This document shows positions 49,596-58,539 of a stretch of DNA of 64,000 nt, piece by piece. The DNA is from HXMU1428-3 sp965215715. GTDB lineage: Bacteria; Pseudomonadota; Alphaproteobacteria; Rhizobiales; HXMU1428-3. Position 1 is the first letter of the stretch, and every line of letters begins with the position of its first letter. The notes beneath the pieces are model-generated. The model made no database searches and had not been told where the DNA came from. It saw only the letters and a program-made list of their open reading frames with translations. Position numbers and translations under genes: made by a program. The DNA is taken from assembly GCA_965215715.1 (NCBI GenBank), contig OZ244129.1, forward strand, positions 3,038,001 through 3,102,000, read 5' to 3'.

Positions 49596-50612
49596 TCAGT
49601 TTTTACGTTTTAAATCTGGGTGCAGGCTGGCGCCTAATATGTGATCGTGTCGGCCAATAACATGGTTTGTTGAGCCAACAATGAGTGGATCGGGGCCGTG
49701 AACGATGTGCTTGTCCTTATCTGGGTAAGGCAGTGACGCCAAGAAATGCTGCATACAATTTAAACGGGCGCGTTTTTTATCATCTGATTTAATAATGGTC
49801 CAGGGGGCGCTTGCTGTGTCTGTGTAAAAAAACATGGCTTCTTTGGCCTCTGTATAATCGTCCCATTTATCCAATGATGCGCGGTCTATGGGTGACAGCT
49901 TCCATTGTTTTAAAGGATCTCTTTCACGAGATTGAAAGCGGCGCAATTGTTCTTGCCTTGTCACTGAGAACCAATATTTGAAAAGAATAATGCCACTTTG
50001 CACCAGCATTCTTTCAAATTCAGGGGTTTGCCGCATGAACTCTAAATATTCATTTGCGGTGCAAAAACCCATCACCCGCTCAACGCCTGCTCTGTTATAC
50101 CAAGAGCGATCAAACAAAACCATTTCGCCGTTTGCAGGCAAATGTTCTATATAGCGTTGATAATACCATTGGGAGCGTTGGCGCTCTGAGGGTTTGGGCA
50201 GGGCAACCACATTGGCGGCGCGTGGGTTTAAATGTTCCATAAAGCGTTTTATGGTGCCACCCTTGCCTGCTGCGTCGCGCCCTTCAAACAGGATGACGAC
50301 TTTCTGGCCGGTTTCTTCAACCCATTTTTGCACCTTGAGCAATTCTATTTGCAACTCGGCTTTGCGTCGTTCATAAGTCGGGCGGCGTAGTTTTGATTTG
50401 TAGGGGTATTTGCCTGTTTCAAACGCTTCGCGAATGGCATCTGGGTTATGGCGCTTTTCAGCTAAGGCGTGAAGCGCTTCTCCTTTTTTGGCCGGAGATT
50501 TCTTTTTGGCCGCCTTTTTAGGTTCTTGTTTGGGCGACTGTTTTTTGTTCGCTTGCGGCTTGGCTTTTGATGCTGGCGTGGTTTCAGCTGGGCTTTGATC
50601 TCTTTCGGTCAT
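49596..50612 (-). CDS. ppk2: polyphosphate kinase 2
   Basis: A 338-aa PPK2 that moves phosphate between polyphosphate and nucleotides. Walker A is VVILFEGRDAAGKGGTIKRF, Walker B is VLFDRSWYNRAGVERVMGF, and the lid has RRFQSRERDPLKQWKLSPI. The first 45 residues are Lys/Ala/Gln-rich and probably disordered, unusual in length. Class (ADP- or AMP-phosphorylating) cannot be assigned surely; single-domain class I is likeliest. Alone on the minus strand. Confidence 0.94.
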   Translation of the reverse strand: MTERDQSPAETTPASKAKPQANKKQSPKQEPKKAAKKKSPAKKGEALHALAEKRHNPDAIREAFETGKYPYKSKLRRPTYERRKAELQIELLKVQKWVEETGQKVVILFEGRDAAGKGGTIKRFMEHLNPRAANVVALPKPSERQRSQWYYQRYIEHLPANGEMVLFDRSWYNRAGVERVMGFCTANEYLEFMRQTPEFERMLVQSGIILFKYWFSVTRQEQLRRFQSRERDPLKQWKLSPIDRASLDKWDDYTEAKEAMFFYTDTASAPWTIIKSDDKKRARLNCMQHFLASLPYPDKDKHIVHGPDPLIVGSTNHVIGRHDHILGASLHPDLKRKN

Positions 50613-50711
50613 GGGATGCTCTTTTTACTAAAATAACTTTGAAAGATTATATCCCAAACTTACTTTGTATTTCTTTAATCTATCTCAATTAATGGGCTGA
50701 TTTTTGTGATT

Positions 50712-51578
50712 TTAGAGCATTTTTTGCTCTTTCAGCCAGTTAGCTATGAGATTGATTTGATCTTGTGACATTAAAGAGGGCGCATGGCCAGCCTCGGCAA
50801 TTTCGATTAACTGTGCCTTGGGGCCTGTTGTGGTCATTTGCTGAGCTGTTCCTTTGCTAAGGAGATCGGATTTTGCCCCGCGAATGACGAGAGTTGGGCA
50901 AGAGATGGCCTCCCATATCGGCCAGAGGTTTACATCCTGGCCGGTAAGGGAAGCGCGCAAAGCATCTCCAATTTTAGGGTCATAGGAAAGTTGATAGCTG
51001 CCATCAGGCGTTTGTTTTGAGCCGTGCTGTGCCATGGTTTGCCAGTCTTGGTTTGTCATGGGGGCAAAGGGGGCATGGACGGTGCGTAAATAATGCTCCA
51101 CCTCTTTTAGATTTTGGAATTTGGGGGCTGTACCAACATAAGAGCCTATGCGATCTAAAGCCTTGGCTTCTAGGTAAGGGCCGACATCGTTGATGATGAG
51201 GCACTTTATTGGACTTTGGGGCATTGCAGCCAACATCATGCCAATAAGCCCGCCCATGGACGTGCCGATCCAGCTGATTTTGGGTGCTTTTGTTTGGGTC
51301 ATTAAGGTGTTCATGTCTGAGACATATTGTGAGTAATCGTAAAGCTGAGGGCTGGGCAACCAATCGCTTTGTCCGCGCCCGACCACATCAGGGCAAAGGA
51401 CTTGTGTGCGATGACTGAGGGCTTGGGCCAGTTTGTCAAAATCGTGGGCGTTGCGGGTTAGGCCATGGACGCAGATAATGGGCGGGGTGGGGCCTGGATT
51501 GCCCCATTGGAAATAGGCGGTTTTATGAGACCCTTTTGGGTTTTGGCAGTTTACGTATTTTTGCTGTGGTGTGGTCAT
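50712..51578 (-). CDS. alpha/beta hydrolase
   Basis: A 288-aa hydrolase: ICVHGLTRNAHDFDKLAQAL (oxyanion region HG), VVGRGQSDWLP, nucleophile elbow WIGTSMGGLIGMMLA (Ser), and C-terminal His in EIAEAGHAPSL with Asp in RGAKSD. A lid segment at about 130-190. The substrate is unknown. Divergent from glpR, sharing a 140-base regulatory spacer with the glpR operator-like motif. Confidence 0.92.
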   Translation of the reverse strand: MTTPQQKYVNCQNPKGSHKTAYFQWGNPGPTPPIICVHGLTRNAHDFDKLAQALSHRTQVLCPDVVGRGQSDWLPSPQLYDYSQYVSDMNTLMTQTKAPKISWIGTSMGGLIGMMLAAMPQSPIKCLIINDVGPYLEAKALDRIGSYVGTAPKFQNLKEVEHYLRTVHAPFAPMTNQDWQTMAQHGSKQTPDGSYQLSYDPKIGDALRASLTGQDVNLWPIWEAISCPTLVIRGAKSDLLSKGTAQQMTTTGPKAQLIEIAEAGHAPSLMSQDQINLIANWLKEQKML

Positions 51579-51659
51579 TGTTATTGTGTCTTTGCATTTA
51601 AGTTATGTTTGATTTTTTTATACACCATAATGAAATTAGATCATCACTTTCTATTTACC

Positions 51660-51673
51660 TTCGTTTTGGTTCG
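51660..51673 (+). promoter_or_regulatory. candidate GlpR operator upstream of glpR
   Basis: TTCGTTTTGGTTCG, identical to the glpD site at 12 of 14 positions (TTCGTTTT-N2-TTCG). TTCG is the core of E. coli GlpR half-sites. Suggests autoregulation of glpR. Confidence 0.5.
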
Positions 51674-51718
51674 TTATAGGATTGTTTTTGGCTTGAATGA
51701 ACGATCGTGAAGGATTTT

Positions 51719-52483
51719 ATGTATCTTATTCCTCGTCATGCAGACATTATTGACCTGGCCAAGGCGCGGGGGCGTGTCAGTGTTGATGAATTGGCAGAGC
51801 ATTTTGATGTGACGCCTCAGACCATTCGCAAAGACTTAAATGATATTTGTGATCGGCGGTTATTAACGCGTATTCATGGTGGTGCGGTTTACCAAGCGGG
51901 AACAGTAAATACTGAATATGAGCAACGACGAACCATTGCCGCAGAGGAAAAACGGGCGATTGGTCGTGCAGCGGCTGATTTGATACCTGATAGTGCTTCG
52001 CTGTTTATGAACATTGGTACGACTGTTGAGGCTGTGAGTGAGGCGCTGATTAGCCATTCTAAGCTTATGGTGATTACTAATAATTTGAATGTGGCGAACC
52101 GACTTTGCCGCTATGAGCAGATGGAAGTTGTGGTGACGGGCGGCGTTGTGCGGGGGACTGATGCGGGCATAGTTGGAGAAGCTGCCGTTGATTTTATTCA
52201 ACAATTTAAGGTCGACTTTGCGGTCATTGGGGCTTCTGCCATTGATGCGGATGGATATTTGCTCGATTTTGATTTTCGTGAAGTGAAGGTGACGAAAGCC
52301 ATTATCTCTAATGCACGCCATGTCATTTTGGTTTCTGATGCCATTAAGTTTGATCGCAGTGCGCCGGTTCGTATTGCCCATCTTTCACAAATTAATACCT
52401 TTGTTACCGATCATTGCTCTGAAGAGGCCATTAAACAAATTTGTAAAGAGCATGATGTGAGTTTAATAGAGGCGAGCTCTTAA
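51719..52483 (+). CDS. glpR: DeoR/GlpR family transcriptional repressor
   Basis: A 254-aa regulator. The N-terminal HTH is VSVDELAEHFDVTPQTIRKD with LLTRIHGGAVYQAGT, and the C-terminal DeoR sensor domain has LFMNIGTTVEAVSEALIS, VTGGVVRGTDAGIVGEAA and DFAVIGASAIDADGYLLDFD. It is expected to repress the glp genes and to release DNA when glycerol-3-phosphate binds. ATG at 51719 has AAGGA four bases upstream; the GTG at 51707 is upstream of that site. Position directly before glpD supports the name. Confidence 0.92.
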   Translation: MYLIPRHADIIDLAKARGRVSVDELAEHFDVTPQTIRKDLNDICDRRLLTRIHGGAVYQAGTVNTEYEQRRTIAAEEKRAIGRAAADLIPDSASLFMNIGTTVEAVSEALISHSKLMVITNNLNVANRLCRYEQMEVVVTGGVVRGTDAGIVGEAAVDFIQQFKVDFAVIGASAIDADGYLLDFDFREVKVTKAIISNARHVILVSDAIKFDRSAPVRIAHLSQINTFVTDHCSEEAIKQICKEHDVSLIEASS

Positions 52484-52642
52484 TTAGCGGTTTGGATGTT
52501 TATTGGCTTGGCCAATATTTTGTTGGTTTATCGCTTGATAGGCCATCGCCGTTGGTCATGGGAAGGTTTATATCTCTCAATGGCTTAGTGAGTTTTATTC
52601 AGTTGTTGCAACATACTTTCACAAAGCTTCGAAATATTTCTA

Positions 52643-52671
52643 TTGACTTTCGTTTTTATTCGAAAGATATT
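52643..52671 (+). promoter_or_regulatory. glpD promoter with embedded palindromic operator
   Basis: TTGACT and GATATT are separated by 17 bases. The spacer and its borders form the palindrome CTTTCG-TTTTTATT-CGAAAG (52647-52666), which contains TTCGTTTTTATTCG, the candidate GlpR site. A repressor bound here would block RNA polymerase. The predicted leader is about 50 bases. Confidence 0.55.
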
Positions 52672-52727
52672 CGTTTGAAGCCAAAATTATTAATAAATGG
52701 TTAATTTGAGCTTTGGGGAGCCTGATT

Positions 52728-54257
52728 GTGAGCGAGACTTACGCTGACATCTTTGATGTATTTGTTGTCGGTGGCGGCATTAATGGTTGCGGCATCGCGC
52801 GCGAAGCTGTGGGCAGAGGCTTTTCAGTTTGTTTGGCTGAGATGAATGATTTGGCCAGTGGCACCTCTTCAGGGTCGACCAAGTTGGTGCATGGTGGTTT
52901 GCGCTATCTTGAATATTATGAATTTCGCCTTGTCAGAGAGGCTCTGAAAGAGCGTGAGGTTTTGTGGTCTATCGCACCGCATATCATTTGGCCGTTGCGC
53001 TTTGTTTTACCCCATCATAAAGAATTGCGCCCAGCTTGGTTATTGCGCTTGGGGTTGTTTTTATATGACCATTTGGGTGGGCGTAAATTATTGCCTGTGA
53101 CCAAGGTTTTAGATATGGCTGATGATGAGGCCTCTAAACCTTTAAGCCAAAGTTTTTCGAAAGCTTTTGAATATTCAGACTGTTGGGTGAATGATGCCCG
53201 CTTGGTCGTGCTGAATGCACGTGATGCAGCTGATCGGGGTGCACAAATTTTGGTGCGCACAAAAGTGGTCTCAGCGGTTCGCTGTGATGGGCTTTGGCAG
53301 ATTGTGTTAGAGGGTGCAGATGGGGCCAGAAAAACTGTTAATGCGCGGTATTTGATTAATGCGGCAGGGCCCTGGGTTGATCAGTTTTTAGCTGATGGGG
53401 TGCGCCAAAACAGCGTTCACAATGTGCGGCTCGTGCAAGGCAGCCATATCATTGTGAAGAAATTATTTGATCATGATCGCTGTTATATTTTCCAGCAAGG
53501 GGATGGGCGGATTGTGTTTGCCATTCCTTATGAAGATGATTTTACCCTTATTGGTACCACAGACCGTGAATTTTCTGGTGACCCAACAGATGTAAAAATT
53601 TCCAGTGAAGAAATTGATTATTTATGTGACGCGGCAAACGAATATTTTTCTCAGTCGATTGAGGCTGGTGATGTTGTTTGGTCTTACTCCGCCATACGGC
53701 CTCTATTTGATGATGGGGCGTCTAAGGCGCAAGAGGCAACGCGTGATTATGTTTTAAAAGTAGAAGGTGAGGATGGTCAGGCCCCCTTATTAAATATTTT
53801 TGGAGGGAAAATAACCACCTATCGCAAACTATCGGAAAGCGCGGTGGAAAAAATTGAATCCTTCTTTGGTGAACGCCAAGACTTCTTGACAAATTCGGTC
53901 CCCCTTCCCGGTGGCGATTTTGACGTTACAGGCTTTGATAATCAGGTTCAGAGTTTAAAAAATAAATATCCGTTTTTACAAAATGAGCATGCGCGCCATT
54001 TGGTGCGCCACTATGGAACCAAAGCTTATGAGATATTAGGCAAGGCCGGTTCTTATGATGATTTGGGTGAGTTTTTTGGCGGCCAGCTTTGGGCTTGTGA
54101 GGTTGCTTATTTGGTTGCACGTGAATGGGCATTGAGTGCTGAGGATATTTTATGGCGCCGCACAAAGCAGGGGCTTAGGATGAAACCGGGCCAGGTTGAA
54201 GCGTTGGAACTTTTTTTGCAAAACTTAGACGCTCGAGCTGAGCGATTGTCAGCTTAA
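52728..54257 (+). CDS. glpD: glycerol-3-phosphate dehydrogenase
   Basis: FAD enzyme at the inner membrane converting glycerol-3-phosphate to DHAP and passing electrons to quinone. The 509 aa show VFVVGGGINGCGIAREAVGR (FAD fold), NDLASGTSSGSTKLVHGGLR (signature), RYLINAAGPWVDQFL and the C-terminal helical domain. GTG at 52728 has GGGGAG seven bases upstream. First structural gene of the operon that runs through to glpK. Confidence 0.96.
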   Translation: MSETYADIFDVFVVGGGINGCGIAREAVGRGFSVCLAEMNDLASGTSSGSTKLVHGGLRYLEYYEFRLVREALKEREVLWSIAPHIIWPLRFVLPHHKELRPAWLLRLGLFLYDHLGGRKLLPVTKVLDMADDEASKPLSQSFSKAFEYSDCWVNDARLVVLNARDAADRGAQILVRTKVVSAVRCDGLWQIVLEGADGARKTVNARYLINAAGPWVDQFLADGVRQNSVHNVRLVQGSHIIVKKLFDHDRCYIFQQGDGRIVFAIPYEDDFTLIGTTDREFSGDPTDVKISSEEIDYLCDAANEYFSQSIEAGDVVWSYSAIRPLFDDGASKAQEATRDYVLKVEGEDGQAPLLNIFGGKITTYRKLSESAVEKIESFFGERQDFLTNSVPLPGGDFDVTGFDNQVQSLKNKYPFLQNEHARHLVRHYGTKAYEILGKAGSYDDLGEFFGGQLWACEVAYLVAREWALSAEDILWRRTKQGLRMKPGQVEALELFLQNLDARAERLSA

Positions 54258-54284
54258 GCTATTATTTTTTAAGGACTAATTTTG

Positions 54285-55367
54285 ATGTTGGAATTAAAAA
54301 ATATATCAAAACGCGTTGCTGGAGAGCTGCATCTTGATGATGTTTGCCTGACTTTGCAAAAGGGGTCGTTGAATGTTTTGTTAGGGCCAACTTTATCGGG
54401 CAAGACCAGTTTAATGCGGGTGATGGCCGGGCTTGATCAACCAACCGAGGGCCAGGTGCTGGTTGATGATGAAGATGTAACAGATGTGCCGGTGCAAAAA
54501 CGCAATGTGGCGATGGTCTATCAACAATTTATCAATTACCCCGCGCTGACCGTTTATGAAAATATTGCCTCGCCTTTACGGATTGCAAAAAAGGACCGGG
54601 CAACGATTGATAGGGAAGTGAGGCAAGCGGCCGGGCTGTTGCGGCTTACGCCTTATTTGGATCGGAAACCGTTGAACTTATCTGGGGGACAACAACAAAG
54701 AACGGCTTTGGCACGTGCGATTGTGAAAAATGCTGATTTGGTGTTGTTGGATGAGCCACTGGCTAACCTTGACTATAAATTACGCGAAGAGTTGCGCGAT
54801 GAATTGCCCAAAATATTCTCCCAGTCAGGGGCGATTTTTGTTTATGCCACCACAGAGCCGACAGAGGCTTTGCTATTGGGCGGCAATACGGCAACGCTTT
54901 GCCAAGGGCGTGTAACACAGTTTGGGTCAACGGTTGATGTGTTTCGCCAACCGATTGATCTGGTTACTGCCCAAACTTTTTCTGACCCTCCCTTAAATAT
55001 CGTTGAAGCGCAGAAAAAGGGCGGCGTGTTTGAGCTTGAGCAAGGTGCTCAAATTCCAGTTCCCTCAGGTTTGCAGCATGTGCAAGATCGCTCTTACACC
55101 ATAGGATTTCGCCCGCATCATTTGTCCCCCAAACCGATTGGGGACCATGGTGTGGCTTTGAAGGCAACAGTTGTGGTTACAGAGCTGACTGGGTCTGAGA
55201 GTTTTGTGCATATCAGCCACGACCTGCAGCGTTGGGTGATGTTGGCGCATGGCATTCATGAATATGAGGCTGGACAGCCCATTGAGGTGCATCTGGATAC
55301 ACGACATTTGATGGTTTTTGATGAGACGGACAAGCTGATTTGCGCCCCTTCACAGCAGGCAGCTTAG
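54285..55367 (+). CDS. glpS: glycerol ABC transporter ATPase GlpS, H-loop His missing
   Basis: A 360-aa ATPase with a C-terminal TOBE-type regulatory domain. Walker A is GPTLSGKTS (Lys40), Q-loop Gln80, an intact signature NLSGGQQQRTALARA (132-136) and Walker B LVLLDEPLANLD (Glu157). The switch region reads FVYATTEPTEAL where family members have YVTHDQ, so the H-loop His is replaced by Thr190. Alone this half would be poorly active; its signature can serve the active site of GlpT. ATG at 54285, with AAGGA upstream. Follows glpD by 27 bases. Confidence 0.93.
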   Translation: MLELKNISKRVAGELHLDDVCLTLQKGSLNVLLGPTLSGKTSLMRVMAGLDQPTEGQVLVDDEDVTDVPVQKRNVAMVYQQFINYPALTVYENIASPLRIAKKDRATIDREVRQAAGLLRLTPYLDRKPLNLSGGQQQRTALARAIVKNADLVLLDEPLANLDYKLREELRDELPKIFSQSGAIFVYATTEPTEALLLGGNTATLCQGRVTQFGSTVDVFRQPIDLVTAQTFSDPPLNIVEAQKKGGVFELEQGAQIPVPSGLQHVQDRSYTIGFRPHHLSPKPIGDHGVALKATVVVTELTGSESFVHISHDLQRWVMLAHGIHEYEAGQPIEVHLDTRHLMVFDETDKLICAPSQQAA

Positions 55368-55379
55368 AGGAGTTTTTTT

Positions 55380-56450
55380 ATGGCTCGTATAGATTTAGAG
55401 CATATTCGCCATTCTTACCTTCCCAACCCGGGGAGTGATGAGGATTATGCGCTCAAGGAAGTGCACCATGTTTGGGATGATGGCGGGGCTTATGCGTTAT
55501 TGGGGCCGTCTGGCTGTGGTAAGACCACATTGCTCAATATCATTTCTGGTTTGCTGACCCCATCTGAGGGCAAGATTTTATTTGATGGCAATGATGTAAC
55601 CGGCTTTGCGCCAGAAGAGCGCAACATTGCCCAGGTGTTTCAGTTCCCTGTTGTCTATGACACGATGAGCGTGTTTGATAATATAGCCTTTCCCTTGCGC
55701 AATCGCGGACTGTCTGAAGCTGAGGTTGGCAAGCGGGTGGCTGAGACGATTGATATGCTGGAGCTTGGAGATTGGGCACAGCGCAAAGCACAGGGCTTAT
55801 CAGCTGATTTAAAACAAAAAATATCGTTAGGGCGCGGCATGGTGCGCTCAGACGTGAGCGCAATTTTATTTGATGAGCCGCTCACCGTGATTGATCCGCA
55901 TATGAAGTGGCAATTGCGCTCACAATTGAAGCTTTTGCATAAGCAATTTGGCCATACGATGGTTTATGTCACCCATGACCAAACTGAAGCATTGACCTTT
56001 GCTGACAAGGTGGTGGTGATGTTGGGGGGTGAGATTTTGCAAATTGGCACACCGGAAGAATTGTTTGCCCGGCCCGGCCATACCTTTGTTGGGTATTTTA
56101 TTGGTTCACCTGGAATGAATGTGTTGCCCGTTGAGATAGAGGGCGGTGCTGTGCACTTTGGGACCCAAGAGATTTTATCTTCTGTTGAGATTGCTGTTCC
56201 TGAGAACGCCAAAATGGCTCTGGGGATCAGGCCAGAGTTTATCCAGTTTAATGATCAGGGGCTGGCTGTTCAGATCAAAAAGGTTGAGGATATTGGCCGG
56301 GAAAAAATTGTTCGTGCCCAGCTTGAGACACAAGAAGTGGCTGTGGTGCTTGGGGAAGATGAGCCGGTGCCGTCAGACCCTAAGATTAGTTTTGTGCCAG
56401 AAGGCATCAACTTTTACGCCGATGATTGGCGTGTGGACGTAGAAGGGTAG
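55380..56450 (+). CDS. glpT: glycerol ABC transporter ATPase GlpT, degenerate signature
   Basis: A 356-aa ATPase. Walker A GPSGCGKTTLLNIISGL (Lys48), Q-loop Gln88, Walker B ILFDEPLTVIDP (Glu166) and H-loop YVTHDQTEAL (His199) are all intact. The signature is GLSADLKQKISLGRG, with the GGQ of LSGGQ replaced by ADL (142-144). The C-terminal regulatory domain is present. It starts 12 bases after glpS. Together the two halves give one complete ATP site (GlpT Walker motifs and His with GlpS signature) and one broken site. This is not the unrelated GlpT antiporter of E. coli. Confidence 0.93.
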   Translation: MARIDLEHIRHSYLPNPGSDEDYALKEVHHVWDDGGAYALLGPSGCGKTTLLNIISGLLTPSEGKILFDGNDVTGFAPEERNIAQVFQFPVVYDTMSVFDNIAFPLRNRGLSEAEVGKRVAETIDMLELGDWAQRKAQGLSADLKQKISLGRGMVRSDVSAILFDEPLTVIDPHMKWQLRSQLKLLHKQFGHTMVYVTHDQTEALTFADKVVVMLGGEILQIGTPEELFARPGHTFVGYFIGSPGMNVLPVEIEGGAVHFGTQEILSSVEIAVPENAKMALGIRPEFIQFNDQGLAVQIKKVEDIGREKIVRAQLETQEVAVVLGEDEPVPSDPKISFVPEGINFYADDWRVDVEG

Positions 56451-56456
56451 GACCTG

Positions 56457-57320
56457 GTGGAAAAGACCTGGAATAATAAAGCTTGGTTTATGGTTTTGCC
56501 AGTGTTGCTGATTGTGGCGCTCAATGCTGTTGTGCCGTTGATGACGGTGGTCAACTATTCAGTGCAAGAGACCTTTGGCGATAATTTATTTTTCTTTGAA
56601 GGGGCGCGCTGGTTCCGCGAAACGGTACATTCTGACCGGTTTCATGCTGCTTTGTTGCGACAGTTTATTTTTACCGCGACCATTTTGGTGATTGAGATAC
56701 CGCTCGGGGTGGCTGTGGCGCTTGCTATGCCAAAATCTGGGGTGTGGGCTTCTGTTTGTTTGGTGCTCATGGCTTTGCCCTTGTTGATCCCCTGGAATGT
56801 GGTGGGCGCCATGTGGAATATTTTTGCCTTGCCCGATATTGGCTTGCTTGGCTATTCGCTGAATTCAATTGGGATAGATTATAATTTTACCCGCCAGCCC
56901 GTTTCAGCTTGGATCACGGTGGTGTTGATGGATGTTTGGCACTGGACCTCGTTGGTGGTGCTGCTTGCTTATGCTGGTTTGCAGTCCATTGATGATGCTT
57001 ATTATCAAGCCGCTCGTATTGATGGGGCGTCTCGCTGGTCAGTGTTTAGATATATTCAATTGCCCAAATTAAAGCATGTGCTGACCATTGCGTTTTTGCT
57101 GCGCTTTATGGACAGCTTTATGATTTATACCGAGCCGTTTGTGCTCACAGGCGGGGGGCCGGGTAACACCACCACCTTCCTGTCTATTGATCTGGTGAAA
57201 GCGGCGCTGGGTGAATTTAACCTAGGGATCGCAGCGGCCATGAGCATCATTTATTTCTTAATGACATTGTTGGTGTGTTGGTTGTTCTACACCTTATCCA
57301 TGAAGGGAGAAACCAAATGA
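56457..57320 (+). CDS. glpP: glycerol ABC transporter permease GlpP
   Basis: A 287-aa inner-membrane subunit with six helices. The EAA loop that docks to the ATPase is YYQAARIDGASRWSVFRYIQ followed by LPKLKHV. FVLTGGGPGNTTTFLSIDLV is typical of sugar/polyol MalF-type permeases. The start is GTG at 56457, six bases after glpT, with GGTAGGA upstream. The end overlaps glpQ by ATGA. Confidence 0.95.
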   Translation: MEKTWNNKAWFMVLPVLLIVALNAVVPLMTVVNYSVQETFGDNLFFFEGARWFRETVHSDRFHAALLRQFIFTATILVIEIPLGVAVALAMPKSGVWASVCLVLMALPLLIPWNVVGAMWNIFALPDIGLLGYSLNSIGIDYNFTRQPVSAWITVVLMDVWHWTSLVVLLAYAGLQSIDDAYYQAARIDGASRWSVFRYIQLPKLKHVLTIAFLLRFMDSFMIYTEPFVLTGGGPGNTTTFLSIDLVKAALGEFNLGIAAAMSIIYFLMTLLVCWLFYTLSMKGETK

Positions 57321-58117
57321 CGAAGACACGTTGGTTGGTCACTCTTGTTTATCTGGTGTTTTTGATGTTGCCGATTTATGGCTTGATTGCCATGTCGTTT
57401 AAAACCACCAATGAAATTTTGGGTGGGTTTAGTTTTTGGCCGCAAGATTTCACGCTTGATAGTTATGTGAAAATTTTAACAGACCCCACTTGGTATAATG
57501 GCTATATCAATTCCATAACTTATGTGTTGCTCAACACCATCATTTCCGTCACCTTTGCTTTGCCTGCGGCTTACGCTTTTTCTCGCTATCGGTTTTTGGG
57601 AGATAAGCATTTGTTTTTCTGGTTGTTGACCAACCGGATGGCGCCGCCTGCTGTGTTTGCGCTGCCGTTCTTGCAGCTTTATTCAGCGCTGGGGCTGTTT
57701 GACACCCACATTGCTGTTGCGCTCGCGCATTGCCTGTTCAATATCCCGCTGGCGGTTTGGATTTTGGAAGGGTTTATGTCTGGCGTGCCCAAAGAGATTG
57801 ATGAGACCGCTTATATTGATGGTTATTCCTTCCCGCGCTTTTTTGGTAAGATTTTTATGCCGATGATTGCCAGCGGCATTGGGGTGACTGCGTTTTTCTG
57901 TTTCATGTTTTCTTGGGTCGAATTGTTATTGGCCAAGACGCTGACCTCTGTTGCAGCCAAACCGATCGCAGCGGTGATGACGCGCACGGCCAGCACCTCT
58001 GGGTATGAGTTGGGATTGTTGGCGGCAGCTGGTGTGCTGACCATTATACCTGGTGCGATCGTGATTTGGTTTGTTCGAAATTATATTGCTAAAGGCTTTG
58101 CCTTGGGAAGGGTTTAA
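57317..58117 (+). CDS. glpQ: glycerol ABC transporter permease GlpQ
   Basis: A 266-aa second permease of the MalG type with six helices. The EAA loop is IDETAYIDGYSFPRFFGKIF and the N-terminus LVYLVFLMLPIYGLIAMSFK. ATG at 57317 overlaps the glpP stop and has AAGGGAGA six bases before it. Not related to the E. coli phosphodiesterase of the same symbol. Confidence 0.95.
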   Translation: MTKTRWLVTLVYLVFLMLPIYGLIAMSFKTTNEILGGFSFWPQDFTLDSYVKILTDPTWYNGYINSITYVLLNTIISVTFALPAAYAFSRYRFLGDKHLFFWLLTNRMAPPAVFALPFLQLYSALGLFDTHIAVALAHCLFNIPLAVWILEGFMSGVPKEIDETAYIDGYSFPRFFGKIFMPMIASGIGVTAFFCFMFSWVELLLAKTLTSVAAKPIAAVMTRTASTSGYELGLLAAAGVLTIIPGAIVIWFVRNYIAKGFALGRV

Positions 58118-58121
58118 GATC

Positions 58122-58403
58122 ATGGATTTATCTTGGATGGCTTGGACATGGCAAACGGCTAGCTTTTTTGCAGTCATTGGCTTGTTGCTTTTAGGCATGA
58201 GCCTGTGGGAATGGGCCAGGCCTGGCGGTGCGCCGCGCAATGGCATTTTAGGGCTTGATACAACACGCGGTGACCGGCTGTTTATTTCGCTGATAACCGC
58301 TGCTTACATTCATCTTGGATGGCTTTGGGCTACCAGCTTGCCGTTATGGGGCGCTTTGGCGCTCAGCTGCTTGGTGGCTGTGGCTATTTTTAGATGGGTG
58401 TGA
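58122..58403 (+). CDS. glpU: DUF2160 small membrane protein GlpU
   Basis: A 93-aa protein with two to three membrane segments: WMAWTWQTASFFAVIGLLLL, then WEWARPGGAPRNGILGLDTT, the DUF2160 motif, and LFISLITAAYIHLGWLW. Always found between the permease and binding-protein genes of glycerol ABC operons in rhizobia. Its role in transport is not established; probably an accessory subunit. Four bases after glpQ. Confidence 0.9.
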   Translation: MDLSWMAWTWQTASFFAVIGLLLLGMSLWEWARPGGAPRNGILGLDTTRGDRLFISLITAAYIHLGWLWATSLPLWGALALSCLVAVAIFRWV

Positions 58404-58539
58404 AGCTGAGCAAAAGAATTCTTTGCTTTGAAAAAACAATAATAAACATCAAAGCAGATTTAAGAATACACGGGACTTTTATTTCGTGTTTTGGGCCTGC
58501 ATATGCGGGTTAATACTAGACTCTCAAGGGAGGAAAAAA

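Noticed and set aside
51465..51710. 81-codon hydrophobic plus-strand ORF before glpR
   Set aside because: Half of it lies antisense to the alpha/beta hydrolase N-terminus and there is no ribosome site; the rest is the divergent promoter region.
52492..52704. 70-codon ORF between glpR and glpD
   Set aside because: It covers the predicted glpD promoter and operator, has no ribosome site and no family resemblance.
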